NCBI GenBank assembly: GCA_029916745.1
Contig: JARXWK010000002.1
Span: 1-64,000 of the forward strand
Length of the DNA: 64,000 bases
Direction: 5' to 3'
Source: Dysgonomonadaceae bacterium PH5-43
GTDB lineage: Bacteria; Bacteroidota; Bacteroidia; Bacteroidales; Azobacteroidaceae
Below the pieces are notes generated by a model. It was not told the origin of the DNA, did no database searches, and saw only the letters and a list, made by a program, of their open reading frames with translations. A program made the translations under genes and the position numbers. Positions 13,567 through 22,992 of this stretch are shown here, in pieces. Position 1 is the stretch's first letter. Every line of letters begins with the position of its first letter.

Positions 13567-14601
13567 ATGAGTTATTTAATAACACCTAAAGGATATAAGC
13601 CCACTCTAAGTAAAGTAGAAACGGAAAGTGCAATAAAGAAGATTAAAGAATTTTTCCAACAAAATCTATCTTCCGAATTGAGATTAAGACGAACTACTGC
13701 TCCTCTGTTTGTGCTTAAAGGACAGGGTATTAACGATGATCTTAGCGGAACGGAAAGAGCTGTAACTTTTCCCATCAAAGAACTGGGAGACGCAAAAGCA
13801 GAGATAGTTCATTCGTTGGCTAAATGGAAACGACTTACCCTTGCCGATCACGGAATCGAAAAAGGATATGGTATTTATACAGATATGAATGCCATTCGTG
13901 CTGATGAAGAATTGGGTAACCTTCACTCTTTATATGTAGACCAATGGGATTGGGAGTTGCATATTGATGAGTCTGACAGAAATATTGAATTTCTTAAAGA
14001 TATAGTAGAGCGTATATATGGTGCAATAATACGAACCGAATATATGGTTTACGAAATGTATCCTCAGTTTAAGCCAAGCCTACCTCGTAAAATCTTTTTT
14101 ATTCATTCGGAAGAGTTATTGCAGATGTATCCTAACCTAACGCCAAAGGAGAGAGAAGATGCTATAACTAAAGAAAAAGGTGCAGTATTTATTATAGGTA
14201 TAGGTTGCAAGCTAAGTAATGGCGAAAAACACGATGGCAGAGCTCCTGATTATGATGACTGGTCGACCGATGTTGATGGATTGCCCGGCTTAAACGGAGA
14301 TATTCTTATATGGAATGAAGTTTTAGGTAGGTCTTTCGAAATATCTTCTATGGGCATAAGAGTTAATAAGGAAATTTTGGAAAAACAACTTAAAGAGTCT
14401 AACCTTGAAGACAGAAAAGAACTTTATTTCCATAAGCGTATGTTGAGTGGAGAGCTTCCAGAGTCTATTGGCGGAGGAATTGGACAATCTCGATTGTGTA
14501 TGCTTTTCTTAAAGAAAGCTCACGTAGGCGAAATTCAAGCGAGCATATGGCCAGAAGATATGAGGAAAGAGGCTGAAGCTAACGGAATGTTACTTTTCTG
14601 A
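13567..14601 (+). CDS. asnA: aspartate-ammonia ligase (asparagine synthetase A)
   Basis: The product is 344 residues from the ATG behind the promoter; a longer frame through the tRNA region is rejected. The enzyme makes asparagine from aspartate, ammonia and ATP in the cytoplasm. It is a relative of class II aspartyl-tRNA synthetase. Visible family segments are the N-terminal KIKEFFQQNLSSELRLRRTTAPLFV, GERAV-type DLSGTERAVTF, LHSLYVDQWDWE (active-site region), and near the end GGGIGQSRLCMLFL, the motif 3-like ATP-binding segment. The length matches E. coli AsnA (330) with small insertions. It is single-gene, with a palindrome array downstream. Confidence 0.97.
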   Translation: MSYLITPKGYKPTLSKVETESAIKKIKEFFQQNLSSELRLRRTTAPLFVLKGQGINDDLSGTERAVTFPIKELGDAKAEIVHSLAKWKRLTLADHGIEKGYGIYTDMNAIRADEELGNLHSLYVDQWDWELHIDESDRNIEFLKDIVERIYGAIIRTEYMVYEMYPQFKPSLPRKIFFIHSEELLQMYPNLTPKEREDAITKEKGAVFIIGIGCKLSNGEKHDGRAPDYDDWSTDVDGLPGLNGDILIWNEVLGRSFEISSMGIRVNKEILEKQLKESNLEDRKELYFHKRMLSGELPESIGGGIGQSRLCMLFLKKAHVGEIQASIWPEDMRKEAEANGMLLF

Positions 14602-14708
14602 TTTTTACTTTTCTATAAGATAATACAAGCCCCCATTAATCGGAACGGAATGATTGATTTGGAGGTGATTTCTATCTCTTTTTGTGAGTTTTTTACTCTT
14701 GAAAATAC

Positions 14709-14961
14709 AAAGCTTCACTTAGGGTCGTCTCTCTTAGTAGAGACCCCTTGCCTCTCTACTGAGATCGGCGAGGTCTCTCTACTAAGAGCGGCGGGGTGGT
14801 TCTACTAAGAGAGATTAGGCGGTTCTATAAAGAGCGGCATCGGGTCTCTACTAAGAAGCAGCTCCCCTATCTACTAAGAGCGGAGAGGGGTATCTACTAA
14901 GAAACAACTCGCCTATATAGTAATAAAGGTAAGAGGTTTATACATAGAGAGATAAGGGGAT
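14709..14961 (+). repeat. 23-bp periodic palindrome array A
   Basis: Units start at 14732, 14755, 14778, 14801, 14824, 14847, 14870 and 14893, always 23 bases apart. Each begins with TCTACTAAGAG or a close variant (first unit inverted, TCTTAGTAGAG), a TCT-N4-AGA palindrome, followed by 12 variable bases that are either G-rich or C-rich. Decayed units follow at 14916 and 14939. A leader unit (AAAGCTTCACTTAGGGTCG) starts at 14709. It fills the space between the convergent asnA and ung genes (14602-14973). 23 is not a multiple of three and stops occur in all frames, so it is not coding. Confidence 0.85.
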
Positions 14962-14973
14962 ATTGTATAGAGT

Positions 14974-15636
14974 TTACCAAGATATGGTTTCTTGATTAGT
15001 TTTTATAAGGTATTCGTTAGTCTTGCTAAAAGGCTTGCTTCCGAAGAAACCTCTGTAAGCCGACAGTGGAGAGGGGTGAGCCGACTTAATAACTAAATGT
15101 TTAGAGGGGTTGATAAACGACCCCTTTTTTTGTGCATAAGCTCCCCATAAAATAAACACAACGTTAGATTTTTCTTCTGCAATTTTGTGAATTACTGCAT
15201 CAGTAAATTCTTCCCAACCTTTATTTTGGTGCGAACCAGCCTTATGAGCTTGTACGGTAAGGGTAGCGTTAAGTAACAATACTCCTTGTTTTGCCCAGCG
15301 TTCAAGATTGCCAGAAGCCGAAGCTTCGATACCTAAATCGTCTCTAAGTTCTTTGTATATGTTAACTAAAGATGGCGGAATTTGCACTCCGTCGTTAACC
15401 GAGAAGCACAAACCGTGAGCTTGATTAGGTTCGTGATATGGATCTTGCCCTAAAATAACTACTTTAACCTTATCGAAAGGAGTTTTATCGAAAGCATTAA
15501 ATATCTTATCGCCTTTGGGGTAGATGGTTTTTGTTGAATATTCTCTTTTTACAAAACTGACTAATAGTTCGAAGTAAGGCTTATTAAACTCATTAATAAG
15601 TCGTTCCTTCCAAGATTGTTCTATTTTTACTTCCAT
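14974..15636 (-). CDS. ung: uracil-DNA glycosylase, family 1
   Basis: This is a 220-residue enzyme that removes uracil from DNA to start base-excision repair. It shows the family 1 motifs: GQDPYHEPNQAHGLCFSV (water-activating Asp, about residues 62-79), a LLLNATLTV strand, VVFILWGAYAQ, and HPSPLSAYRGFFGSKPFSKTN with the catalytic His near residue 187. The length is normal. It is the last gene of a leftward group with the HD hydrolase and lptD; its start lies six bases after the lptD stop. Confidence 0.97.
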   Translation of the reverse strand: MEVKIEQSWKERLINEFNKPYFELLVSFVKREYSTKTIYPKGDKIFNAFDKTPFDKVKVVILGQDPYHEPNQAHGLCFSVNDGVQIPPSLVNIYKELRDDLGIEASASGNLERWAKQGVLLLNATLTVQAHKAGSHQNKGWEEFTDAVIHKIAEEKSNVVFILWGAYAQKKGSFINPSKHLVIKSAHPSPLSAYRGFFGSKPFSKTNEYLIKTNQETISW

Positions 15637-15642
15637 AATTAT

Positions 15643-18438
15643 TTATTCTCCCCAGTATTTAGAGTCTCTATAGTTGCTGCTTTGAGTGTATTTTATATCT
15701 CGAAGTAGCGAAGAACTAACAGCAATGGTGAATGTATATGATTGGTAAGGTCCTAAAGGAATGATACTTGCCGACATTTGCCAGCAGTGCATTTGTCTTG
15801 AAATAGAACATTGCATAGTAACAAACTTCTTGGCATCAAAATCATAATTTGTATTGAAAGAGAAATTCCAGTTCTTTGCAGGTGTTATATTTCCACTAAT
15901 ACCTAACGATTGGGTGGTGGTATAAGGATATTCGCGCTTTTCGGAATTGAAATTCCTTAAATCGTACCCTACGGATAATGAGTAACTCAAATTAAGATTC
16001 CAAGGGATAGAAGAAATGTAGTAGCCATCGTCATCGTAATTTGTATCTACATTTTTAGCTTGTCGCAAAGATGTTCGCTTTGCAGCATCAACCGCATCTT
16101 CGGCTGCTATAGCATTGTCTTGTTCTATGTCGGAAAGCGAACTGTCTCCTTCTGTTGCAGAGGTAATAATATCTTTCTCTTTGTTTTTCGAGAAAAGATT
16201 TTTAATGGTTGAATTATTTATTGAATAAGAAAAACTTGTGCCGGTAGATCTTAATCGTCCTAATCCTTTGCCGTTAGCTATACGTAATTTATTTATTGGT
16301 CTGCCTTTAGTGTCATATAGATAAACATCAAACTGTCCTTGAAGGGATAGGGTATAAGCACTTCCGAATTTAATGCGTAGGTTGGCATTAATATTATTCC
16401 AGTTCAGAGAGTCGGCGAGGAAGTTGTATCCCGAAGAAAACTTAAACTGATCTATAAGGCTTATTTTTTTTGTAGAGTCGGTGTCTGCTATGGGAACCTT
16501 CATTTCTATATTGTTATCAACGGAAAAACTTAAGTTTCCTCTTTTGCCTCGCGAAGGTACTCCATATATATTGTGTTCGTAGGGGGAGTAATATGTCTCT
16601 TCTACATTTCCATCAGAGTCTATGTAATTGAGTTTTTGCCAAAAGCCATATCTTGAGTCTCCAAAGTCGGGAGCTCCAGTAAATGTTACAGAAGGCGATA
16701 GTACGTGCCTTATCTGAGTTTTCTTTGCCCATTCGCCGAATCCTCCCCAAGGTTTATACATACCGTATAGTTTGGTATTTGCGCTAATGCTTGCCGAATA
16801 GTCGTATATTCTATAAAAACTATAGGTTGTGTCTACCGCTACAGTTTGTCGCTTACTGTAATCGTACTCTTTGTTAATAGCACTTGTGTACCAACGTTCG
16901 TTGTAGTTGACAGAAGCCGTAATGGATATATTTTTAAATAGATTAAAAGAAGCACTGATTGGTATGTTGTGTTGCATTGCATTTCTCCAATCTTTAATAA
17001 TATTCTTTTTGAATATTTCGTTCTCTTTAGCTGTTATACTATTAGATAGCGCACCGCTATAGCTCAAACGGATATTTTCGTACCATTTAAGAGAGCCAAC
17101 AATTTCTTTCCTTCTGAATGGATATACGTCACGCATACTAATGGTCATATTCGGGAAAGTTATTCCTATTGTAGTGTCTCTCGAAACTTGGTTAATCGAT
17201 GCATTCATATTAAACGAGAATGGAGAGTTGGGTGGGCGTAAGCTGTAGTTTATACTCGAACTTTTAGTGTTTTGTGTGTAATCGTTAGAGTATATACTTG
17301 ATATGTCATTGCGAGAATAAGAGCTTGTTGAGAAGTTAACGTTTGCCGAAAAACTATTAAACGGATTAGCTTTCGCATCTTGCGAGTGCGACCACTTAAT
17401 CATCATATCGGTTTGTTTTTTATAATCGGGGTCTCTCTTGTCTTCTCCTGTTTTAGTTACTCGGTAGCTTGCCTGAAAGTTACCATTAAACTTATATCTT
17501 TTTCTATAAGAAGAGCGAGCGTCAAGTCCCCACGAACCTTTAGTAAATATTTCTCCTGTAACAGCAAGGTCTACATAATCATTAAAAGCGAAGTAGTAAC
17601 CACCGTCTCTCAGAGAGAACCCACGAGAAAGTTCATCTCCATAAGTGGGCATAATAACCCCCGACGAGTAGTCGCTCGAAAAAGGGAAGAAGCCGAAAGG
17701 AAGAGCTATAGGTAGAGGAACGTCTTCCACAACGAGATATGCGGGACCAGTAATAACTCTTTTTCCGGGTTGCACCTTTGCCTTTGTTAGTTGTAGATAG
17801 AAATGTTGATGGTCGTGTTCGTCGCACGTAGAGTAACGTCCGTTTCTCATATACATATCATCGTTAGGCATCTTTTTAGTTTCTCCAGCCGTAAGGAATC
17901 CTTCACCTTGTTGTGTGATAACATTATTGACAAACATCTTTTTTGTTTTGAAGTTGTATCGAGCCTTTTTCATTTCGTAAGAAGTGTCTCCGTCTTTGAA
18001 TAAAGGGTATCCGTACTCAACGTTTAGCGAATCTAAGCCATATGTGGCAAAAACCGTACTGCTGTCGGTGTCTACTTCAAGATATTCACCATCTATATTA
18101 AGGTCTTTATAGCCAACCGAAGCTTCTCCTATAAGATGAATTAAACTTCTGCCGTCCATTGTCATAACTATCGAATCTTTAGCAGAAAAATCAATAGGGG
18201 CATCTATTGCGTTTGTTTCTTTCTGTAATAAAGTTGAATCGCTTTGATTTGAAACCGAGTCAATAATAATGTCATTAATAGAATCTGTTATTATAGAATC
18301 GCTATTAATAGTACGAGGGAAAACAACGGAGTCTGAGCTTTTATTAATGTAAGTATTATCATCTTGTGCAAATAAGCCTTGAACAAGTATGCCTATAAGT
18401 ACAACTAAAAAAAGAAGATGATATTTTTTTGATGTCAT
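15643..18438 (-). CDS. lptD: LPS-assembly outer-membrane protein LptD, Bacteroidota type
   Basis: This 931-residue protein inserts LPS into the outer leaflet of the outer membrane. A signal peptide (residues 1-25, ending LFAQ) precedes a periplasmic OstA/LptA-like beta-jellyroll (about 75-200: DGRSLIHLIGEASVGYKDLNIDGEYLEVD, where ligand LPS slides). The C-terminal two thirds is a beta-barrel of alternating aromatic strands with long loops. A 'GRYSTCDEHDHQHFYL' segment supplies the conserved cysteine. The size and domain order fit Bacteroidota LptD. It lies in an operon with the HD protein (four-base gap) and ung, and is divergent from envelope genes (amidase, MCE). Confidence 0.9.
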   Translation of the reverse strand: MTSKKYHLLFLVVLIGILVQGLFAQDDNTYINKSSDSVVFPRTINSDSIITDSINDIIIDSVSNQSDSTLLQKETNAIDAPIDFSAKDSIVMTMDGRSLIHLIGEASVGYKDLNIDGEYLEVDTDSSTVFATYGLDSLNVEYGYPLFKDGDTSYEMKKARYNFKTKKMFVNNVITQQGEGFLTAGETKKMPNDDMYMRNGRYSTCDEHDHQHFYLQLTKAKVQPGKRVITGPAYLVVEDVPLPIALPFGFFPFSSDYSSGVIMPTYGDELSRGFSLRDGGYYFAFNDYVDLAVTGEIFTKGSWGLDARSSYRKRYKFNGNFQASYRVTKTGEDKRDPDYKKQTDMMIKWSHSQDAKANPFNSFSANVNFSTSSYSRNDISSIYSNDYTQNTKSSSINYSLRPPNSPFSFNMNASINQVSRDTTIGITFPNMTISMRDVYPFRRKEIVGSLKWYENIRLSYSGALSNSITAKENEIFKKNIIKDWRNAMQHNIPISASFNLFKNISITASVNYNERWYTSAINKEYDYSKRQTVAVDTTYSFYRIYDYSASISANTKLYGMYKPWGGFGEWAKKTQIRHVLSPSVTFTGAPDFGDSRYGFWQKLNYIDSDGNVEETYYSPYEHNIYGVPSRGKRGNLSFSVDNNIEMKVPIADTDSTKKISLIDQFKFSSGYNFLADSLNWNNINANLRIKFGSAYTLSLQGQFDVYLYDTKGRPINKLRIANGKGLGRLRSTGTSFSYSINNSTIKNLFSKNKEKDIITSATEGDSSLSDIEQDNAIAAEDAVDAAKRTSLRQAKNVDTNYDDDGYYISSIPWNLNLSYSLSVGYDLRNFNSEKREYPYTTTQSLGISGNITPAKNWNFSFNTNYDFDAKKFVTMQCSISRQMHCWQMSASIIPLGPYQSYTFTIAVSSSLLRDIKYTQSSNYRDSKYWGE

Positions 18439-18442
18439 TTAA

Positions 18443-18979
18443 TTAGCCTAAAAACAATTCTACCATATTGTTGAAACGAGAAAGAGATTCTTCTCCGTAT
18501 TTGGAAAGACTTTTTCTTATTTCATCTATTGTTTTCACTTCATTTATTTTCGATTTAGAAAAAAACTTATCAGCAAAACAAATTACTTTTTCTTCTATTG
18601 TTTCAGGAAGCATATCTTTATAAGGAATAAGAGGGAAACTCTTAATGTCTTCTTTTGTTAGTCCTGAACCTGTGTGGCGTTCGCACACAAGAGCATAACT
18701 ATGATATCCTTCTTCTCTTAGAAGTTCCGCTCCTAAATAACCATGGCATATATAAGGATATTCGCCAAGGCAATGAATTTTAGGGGCTTTTGTCTTAAAA
18801 ATTCCGATGTCGTGTAAAAGAGCGGCTTGATAAACAGAGTCTTCATCTAACGACCATTCGGGGTGTATTCTTAATATTTCAATAGACTTTTCTGCGACAG
18901 CCTTACTGTGAGTAAGTAAGATGTCGTATAGAGCACTGTTTTCATCATAATATTTATTTATTATTTCAATCGCGTCCAT
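18443..18979 (-). CDS. HD-domain phosphohydrolase
   Basis: This is a 178-residue HDIG-type protein. The HD metal site is visible as HSKAVAEKS (first His, about residue 24), LLHDIGIF (His-Asp, about 55-56), CHGYLGAELL and CERHTGSGL (later histidines). The family hydrolyses phosphomonoesters or nucleotides; annotation in Bacteroidota is often simply 'HD domain protein' upstream of lptD. The substrate is unknown. It is the first gene of the leftward hydrolase-lptD-ung group. Confidence 0.85.
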   Translation of the reverse strand: MDAIEIINKYYDENSALYDILLTHSKAVAEKSIEILRIHPEWSLDEDSVYQAALLHDIGIFKTKAPKIHCLGEYPYICHGYLGAELLREEGYHSYALVCERHTGSGLTKEDIKSFPLIPYKDMLPETIEEKVICFADKFFSKSKINEVKTIDEIRKSLSKYGEESLSRFNNMVELFLG

Positions 18980-19072
18980 ATTTTAAGTCTAAGAAAGCGC
19001 AAAGATAAAAATAATATCAGACTAATCGCACAATAATTCTTTCAATAATCAACTTGGAAAAGAGTTAAGATG

Positions 19073-19104
19073 TTGGAATTATTCAAAATAAACAAGTAAA
19101 TTTG
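19073..19104 (+). promoter_or_regulatory. promoter of the amidase-MCE operon
   Basis: TTG (19073-19075), 21 bases, TAAATTTG (19097-19104), 26 bases before the amidase ATG. It lies in the divergent region with the HD gene. Confidence 0.65.
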
Positions 19105-19130
19105 TCGAGAATTATAAAATAATTACATTT

Positions 19131-20225
19131 ATGGGTAGATTATTTTGCACAATATCGTTGTTTTTTATCGGTCTATTATTGTTTTCGGCAGTTTCGGTAG
19201 AGGCTAAAAATAATTCATTTGTTTTAGTAATAGATCCAGGTCACGGAGGAAAAGATGCAGGAGCTGTAGGTCGTAAAGGGAAGGAAAAAACAGTAAATTT
19301 AGAAGTTGCCAAGTATTTGGGTGAGTATATAAAGAAAGAGCATCCTGATGTTAAAATAATATATACACGCAATACGGATAAATTTATAGGATTAAAGGAA
19401 AGAGCAGATATTGCAAACAAAAATCAGGCAAATCTTTTTATATCAATTCACGCTAATGCCGCAGAGAGTAGGAAAGCTCGCGGTCCGGAAGTTTTTACTT
19501 TTGGTATGTCTAAAAACAAACAAAACTTAGAGATAGCTAAGCGAGAAAATGCTGTTATATCTTACGAAGAGAATTTTGAAGAAAAATATCAGGAGTATAA
19601 TCAAGAATCGGCAGAAGCTTTGATGATGTTTGAGTTTATGCAAAATTTATATGCTGAACAAAGTATCAATTTTGCCGAACTCGTCCAAAAAGAATTAAAG
19701 AGCTGTGTTAAGTGGCAAGATAGAGGGGTTAAACAGGCTGCATATTTAGTTTTATGGCAAGCAACAATGCCTCGAGTATTGGTAGAGTTAGATTTTATTT
19801 CAAATTTGGAAGCTGAAAATATTTTAATATCGACAAAAGGACAAAAACGATATGCAAAAGCAATAGCAGATGCATTTACGGAGTATAAAAAAGATTTCGA
19901 CAGGAAAAATACGACTATCAAACAGATAGCAACCTCTGATGTTGTAGATAATACTGTGGAAGAAATAAATAAAGAAACAAATCAACTTAAAATATATAAG
20001 GTGCAAATATTATCATCGTCAACGGAATTGCCTTCAAATGCAAAACAACTGAAGGGTTATAAAGCCGAATGCTATAAAGAAAATGGTATGTATAAGTATA
20101 CTTGCGGAGAGTCTACTGATTTTAATGAAATATCGAACCTAAAAAAAACTTTAAGTAAAGATTTCAAAGATGCTTTTATAGTATGTTTCCAAAATGGAGA
20201 AAGAATAACATTCAAATTAAATTAA
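19131..20225 (+). CDS. N-acetylmuramoyl-L-alanine amidase with SPOR-like tail
   Basis: This 364-residue periplasmic cell-wall amidase cuts the bond between MurNAc and the stem peptide during cell separation. A signal peptide (residues 1-25, ending VEAK) is followed by an Amidase_3 domain from about 30 to 245: VIDPGHGGKDAG (zinc His), a metal-binding Glu in VNLEVAKYL, SIHANA (zinc His), and the final RVLVELDFISN with the catalytic Glu. The C-terminal 85 residues (YKVQILSSSTELP..., YKYTCGESTD) are SPOR-like, a septal glycan-binding domain. It is followed by an MCE gene after ten bases, a conserved Bacteroidota pairing. Confidence 0.93.
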   Translation: MGRLFCTISLFFIGLLLFSAVSVEAKNNSFVLVIDPGHGGKDAGAVGRKGKEKTVNLEVAKYLGEYIKKEHPDVKIIYTRNTDKFIGLKERADIANKNQANLFISIHANAAESRKARGPEVFTFGMSKNKQNLEIAKRENAVISYEENFEEKYQEYNQESAEALMMFEFMQNLYAEQSINFAELVQKELKSCVKWQDRGVKQAAYLVLWQATMPRVLVELDFISNLEAENILISTKGQKRYAKAIADAFTEYKKDFDRKNTTIKQIATSDVVDNTVEEINKETNQLKIYKVQILSSSTELPSNAKQLKGYKAECYKENGMYKYTCGESTDFNEISNLKKTLSKDFKDAFIVCFQNGERITFKLN

Positions 20226-20235
20226 TAATAATATA

Positions 20236-21126
20236 ATGAAGAAAATTTTCACAAAAGAAGTCGTAATTGGATTAGTAACAATAGTTAGTCTATTTATTTT
20301 ATATTCAGGTATAAATTACTTGAAAGGAATAAATATCTTAAAACCATCGAATCATTATTATGTAAAGATGTCGAATGTTGCCGAACTTCAAGTTTCAAGT
20401 CCGATTTATGTTGACGGTTTTAAAGTAGGACTCGTAAATGCCATAGATTATAACTATAATAGTGTGTCGCCAGAAAATATAGTGGTGCAGATAAGTTTGG
20501 ATAAACAAATGAAAATTCAAGATGGAAGTTACGTTGAGTTGAAGGCAGGGTTAACCTCTGGAGCTTATTTAGACTTGGTGCTTAATAAATATGTGAGTGC
20601 ATATCATCAAATAGGAGACACAATTATAGGTCGCGCGGAAATTGGTATGATGGATAAACTGTCTAAACAGATTTTGCCACAAGTTGAAAATATTTTACCT
20701 CGTTTAGATTCTATATTATTAGGTATTCAGACTCTTGTAAACCACCCGGCTCTTTCGCAGTCGCTGGATAATATAGAGGCAACAACATTAAATCTTCAAA
20801 AATCAACAACTCAACTTAATACATTGCTTTCTGGCGATGTACCAGTTATAGTGTCTAACTTAAATAAGATATCGTCAGATTTTACCGTGGTAAGTAATAA
20901 TATGGCTAAGTTGGATTTCGAGAAAACACTAACAACAGTAAATCGAACAATAGAAAATATTGATCAAATGACGATGAAGATTAATAGTCCTAATGGCTCT
21001 TTGGGTTTGTTGTTGAACGACCGTTCTCTGTACGACAATTTAGATTCAACAGCTAAAAATGCAGCACTTTTATTTGAAGATATAAGAGTAACCCCTAAAA
21101 AGTATGTGCATTTCTCTTTGTTTTGA
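20236..21126 (+). CDS. MCE/MlaD-family lipid transport protein
   Basis: This is a 296-residue protein with one N-terminal membrane anchor (about residues 9-27) and an MCE domain (about 38-120: YYVKMSNVAELQVSSPIYVDGFKVG is the span; then LTSGAYLDL). The C-terminal part is a long helical stretch. MlaD proteins form periplasmic rings that pass phospholipids between the inner and outer membranes, with an MlaE/MlaF ABC transporter. The partner genes are not in this window, so the complex is inferred. It is co-transcribed with the amidase. Confidence 0.88.
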   Translation: MKKIFTKEVVIGLVTIVSLFILYSGINYLKGINILKPSNHYYVKMSNVAELQVSSPIYVDGFKVGLVNAIDYNYNSVSPENIVVQISLDKQMKIQDGSYVELKAGLTSGAYLDLVLNKYVSAYHQIGDTIIGRAEIGMMDKLSKQILPQVENILPRLDSILLGIQTLVNHPALSQSLDNIEATTLNLQKSTTQLNTLLSGDVPVIVSNLNKISSDFTVVSNNMAKLDFEKTLTTVNRTIENIDQMTMKINSPNGSLGLLLNDRSLYDNLDSTAKNAALLFEDIRVTPKKYVHFSLF

Positions 21127-21481
21127 TATTAGATTAATTTAGAAATCATCTAAACAATGCAAAAGTCTAAGTCTTATGCGAAACATTTCCTAAACTGTTG
21201 TTAATGCTAATTATTCGTGATTTGTTTTGTAATGTAATCGTTTCGGTATGTGTGGCGATTTGCTTATTAAGATGTTGATTATTAATGCTTTATTGTTTGG
21301 GGTTTTGTGTTTGTGGCTAAGTTGTTGTAAAAGAGAGCAATAGTGAATTTTGCAGAAAAGCAACAAAAAGAGCATTTTGTTTTATTGTTTTTTTTTTCAA
21401 ATTTTGCACTACGAAATAGCCCACTATTTCAGGTTTATTACAAACGATTTTATTAAAGATTAAATAAAGAATAACTAACAA
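21127..21481 (+). promoter_or_regulatory. 355-bp dnaA leader region
   Basis: No gene is seen. A long T tract (21384-21394) and a near-consensus promoter lie just ahead of dnaA: a TTTG about 20 bases upstream of AAATTTTG. One sequence, TGTGGCTAA (21312-21320), differs from a DnaA box in one base. There is no cluster of DnaA boxes or AT-rich unwinding repeat to suggest a replication origin. Confidence 0.45.
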
Positions 21482-22888
21482 ATGGAGACTAATTGTGTAG
21501 AATTATGGAGTAAGTGTTTAGACATTGTTAAGGATAATGTTAGCCCTAACGTGTATGAAACATGGTTTACTCCTATAGTTCCTCTGAAATATGAAGGAAG
21601 TGAGTTTACTATACAAGTCCCCAGTCAGTTTTTTTATGAATACATAGAAGAAAAATATGCCGACATTATAATCTTTGCATTAAAAAGAGTCAGTAAAGAA
21701 AATATTGTTCTGAATTACAGAATTATAATAGATAATTCAAATAAAAATAATGGCGGGCATACAACTCTTCCGAGCGAGCATCTAAATACAGCAAAAGACG
21801 TTCAAAAGGAGGTTAAAGACTTAAATAAAACGCCGAATGCTCTTTATGAGCCTTCTGTATTGGATTGGAATCCAAATCTGAACAGTCGCTTAAATTTTAA
21901 TAACTTCTTTGAAGGTAAAAGCAATCAAGTTGCTAAATCAATAGCCGAAAAGATAGCATCTAATCCTGGTGAAAATTTTAATCCTTGCTTGATACATGGT
22001 CGTTCTGGTGTGGGAAAAACACACTTATGTCATGCGATAGGAAATAGAATTTTAGAATTAGATCCATTGAAGAGGGTGCTTTATATATCAGCACATTTAT
22101 TTGAAGTTCAGTTTACTGATGCACGAAAAAAGAATACTCATAACGACTTTGTGCATTTCTACCAAAACGTAGATGTGCTAATTCTTGATGATATACACGA
22201 GTTGTGTGGTAAGGAGAAAACTCAACAAGCGTACTTCCATATCTTTAATCACCTGAAATTAATAGGCAAACAATTAATTCTTACTGCCGACAAACCACCT
22301 GTGGAAATACAAGGATTGGAAGAAAGACTTATTAGCCGTCTTAAAGGAGGGTTGATGATGGAGTTGCAAAAGCCAGATATTGAACTTAGGAAGAAAATAC
22401 TTCAGAATAAAGTTAAACAAGACGGTTTGAATGTAGATGATACTATAATAGATTATATAGCTGAGAATGTTACCGACCATGTAAGAGATCTTGAAGGTAT
22501 TATTACTTCTCTTTTTGCACACTCGTTAGTCTTGGGTTGTGATGTTGATTTAGAACTTACCAAACGAGTGGTAAGTAAGACTGTAAAAATAGAGAAACAA
22601 CAAATTACTTTAGAAAAAATACAGGAAGTAGTCAGCTCCTATTTTAAGATAGAACTTAAAGATATTCACTCTAAATCGAGAAAAAGAGAAATTGTACAAG
22701 CCAGACAGGTTACAATGTTCTTGTCTAAGAAATACACAGATCATTCTTACGCCCATATAGGTGTTATGGTTGGAAAAAGAGATCACGCAACAGTACTTCA
22801 CGCCTGTAGAACAGTTCAAGATGCCTTAGATGTTGATAAAGGATTTAGATTAAAGATAACAGATATTGAACAGATATTGAAAAATTAA
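21482..22888 (+). CDS. dnaA: chromosomal replication initiator DnaA
   Basis: This 468-residue AAA+ protein binds oriC and opens it. Domain I is at the N-terminus (residues 1-80, LWSKCLDIVKDNVSPNVYETWF). A variable linker runs to about 130. Domain III has Walker A GRSGVGKT (173-180), Walker B VLILDDIHEL (about 230-239) and an arginine-finger region with RLISRLKGGL. Domain IV ends with the DnaA signature, VGKRDHATVLHACRTV. The length is normal. Its neighbours are the MCE gene upstream and, past a terminator, argS. The replication origin itself is not seen here. Confidence 0.97.
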   Translation: METNCVELWSKCLDIVKDNVSPNVYETWFTPIVPLKYEGSEFTIQVPSQFFYEYIEEKYADIIIFALKRVSKENIVLNYRIIIDNSNKNNGGHTTLPSEHLNTAKDVQKEVKDLNKTPNALYEPSVLDWNPNLNSRLNFNNFFEGKSNQVAKSIAEKIASNPGENFNPCLIHGRSGVGKTHLCHAIGNRILELDPLKRVLYISAHLFEVQFTDARKKNTHNDFVHFYQNVDVLILDDIHELCGKEKTQQAYFHIFNHLKLIGKQLILTADKPPVEIQGLEERLISRLKGGLMMELQKPDIELRKKILQNKVKQDGLNVDDTIIDYIAENVTDHVRDLEGIITSLFAHSLVLGCDVDLELTKRVVSKTVKIEKQQITLEKIQEVVSSYFKIELKDIHSKSRKREIVQARQVTMFLSKKYTDHSYAHIGVMVGKRDHATVLHACRTVQDALDVDKGFRLKITDIEQILKN

Positions 22889-22928
22889 AAATAGAAAACA
22901 CTTAAAACTATTTAAGTATAAATTCAAA

Positions 22929-22962
22929 AAACTCTTAGTGCGTAAGCCTAAGAGTTTTTTTA
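22929..22962 (+). terminator. dnaA intrinsic terminator
   Basis: AAACTCTTAG and CTAAGAGTTT form a perfect ten-pair stem around a nine-base loop, followed by a T run. The argS -7 box starts two bases later, so the two units are tightly packed. Confidence 0.85.
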
Positions 22963-22963
22963 T

Positions 22964-22971
22964 TACCTTTG
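22964..22971 (+). promoter_or_regulatory. -7 element TACCTTTG of argS
   Basis: This is an exact -7 consensus 21 bases before the argS ATG. The -33 region falls inside the dnaA terminator and is a poor match. Confidence 0.55.
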
Positions 22972-22992
22972 TATCCTCAAAATAAAAGAAAT

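Noticed and set aside
14709-14961. Array A as a CRISPR array
   Set aside because: The repeats are 11 bases and the variable parts 12; two variable parts are shared with array B, and no cas genes are near. This does not fit CRISPR.
21127-21481. Replication origin upstream of dnaA
   Set aside because: Only one near-match to a DnaA box, no cluster and no AT-rich repeats of origin type.
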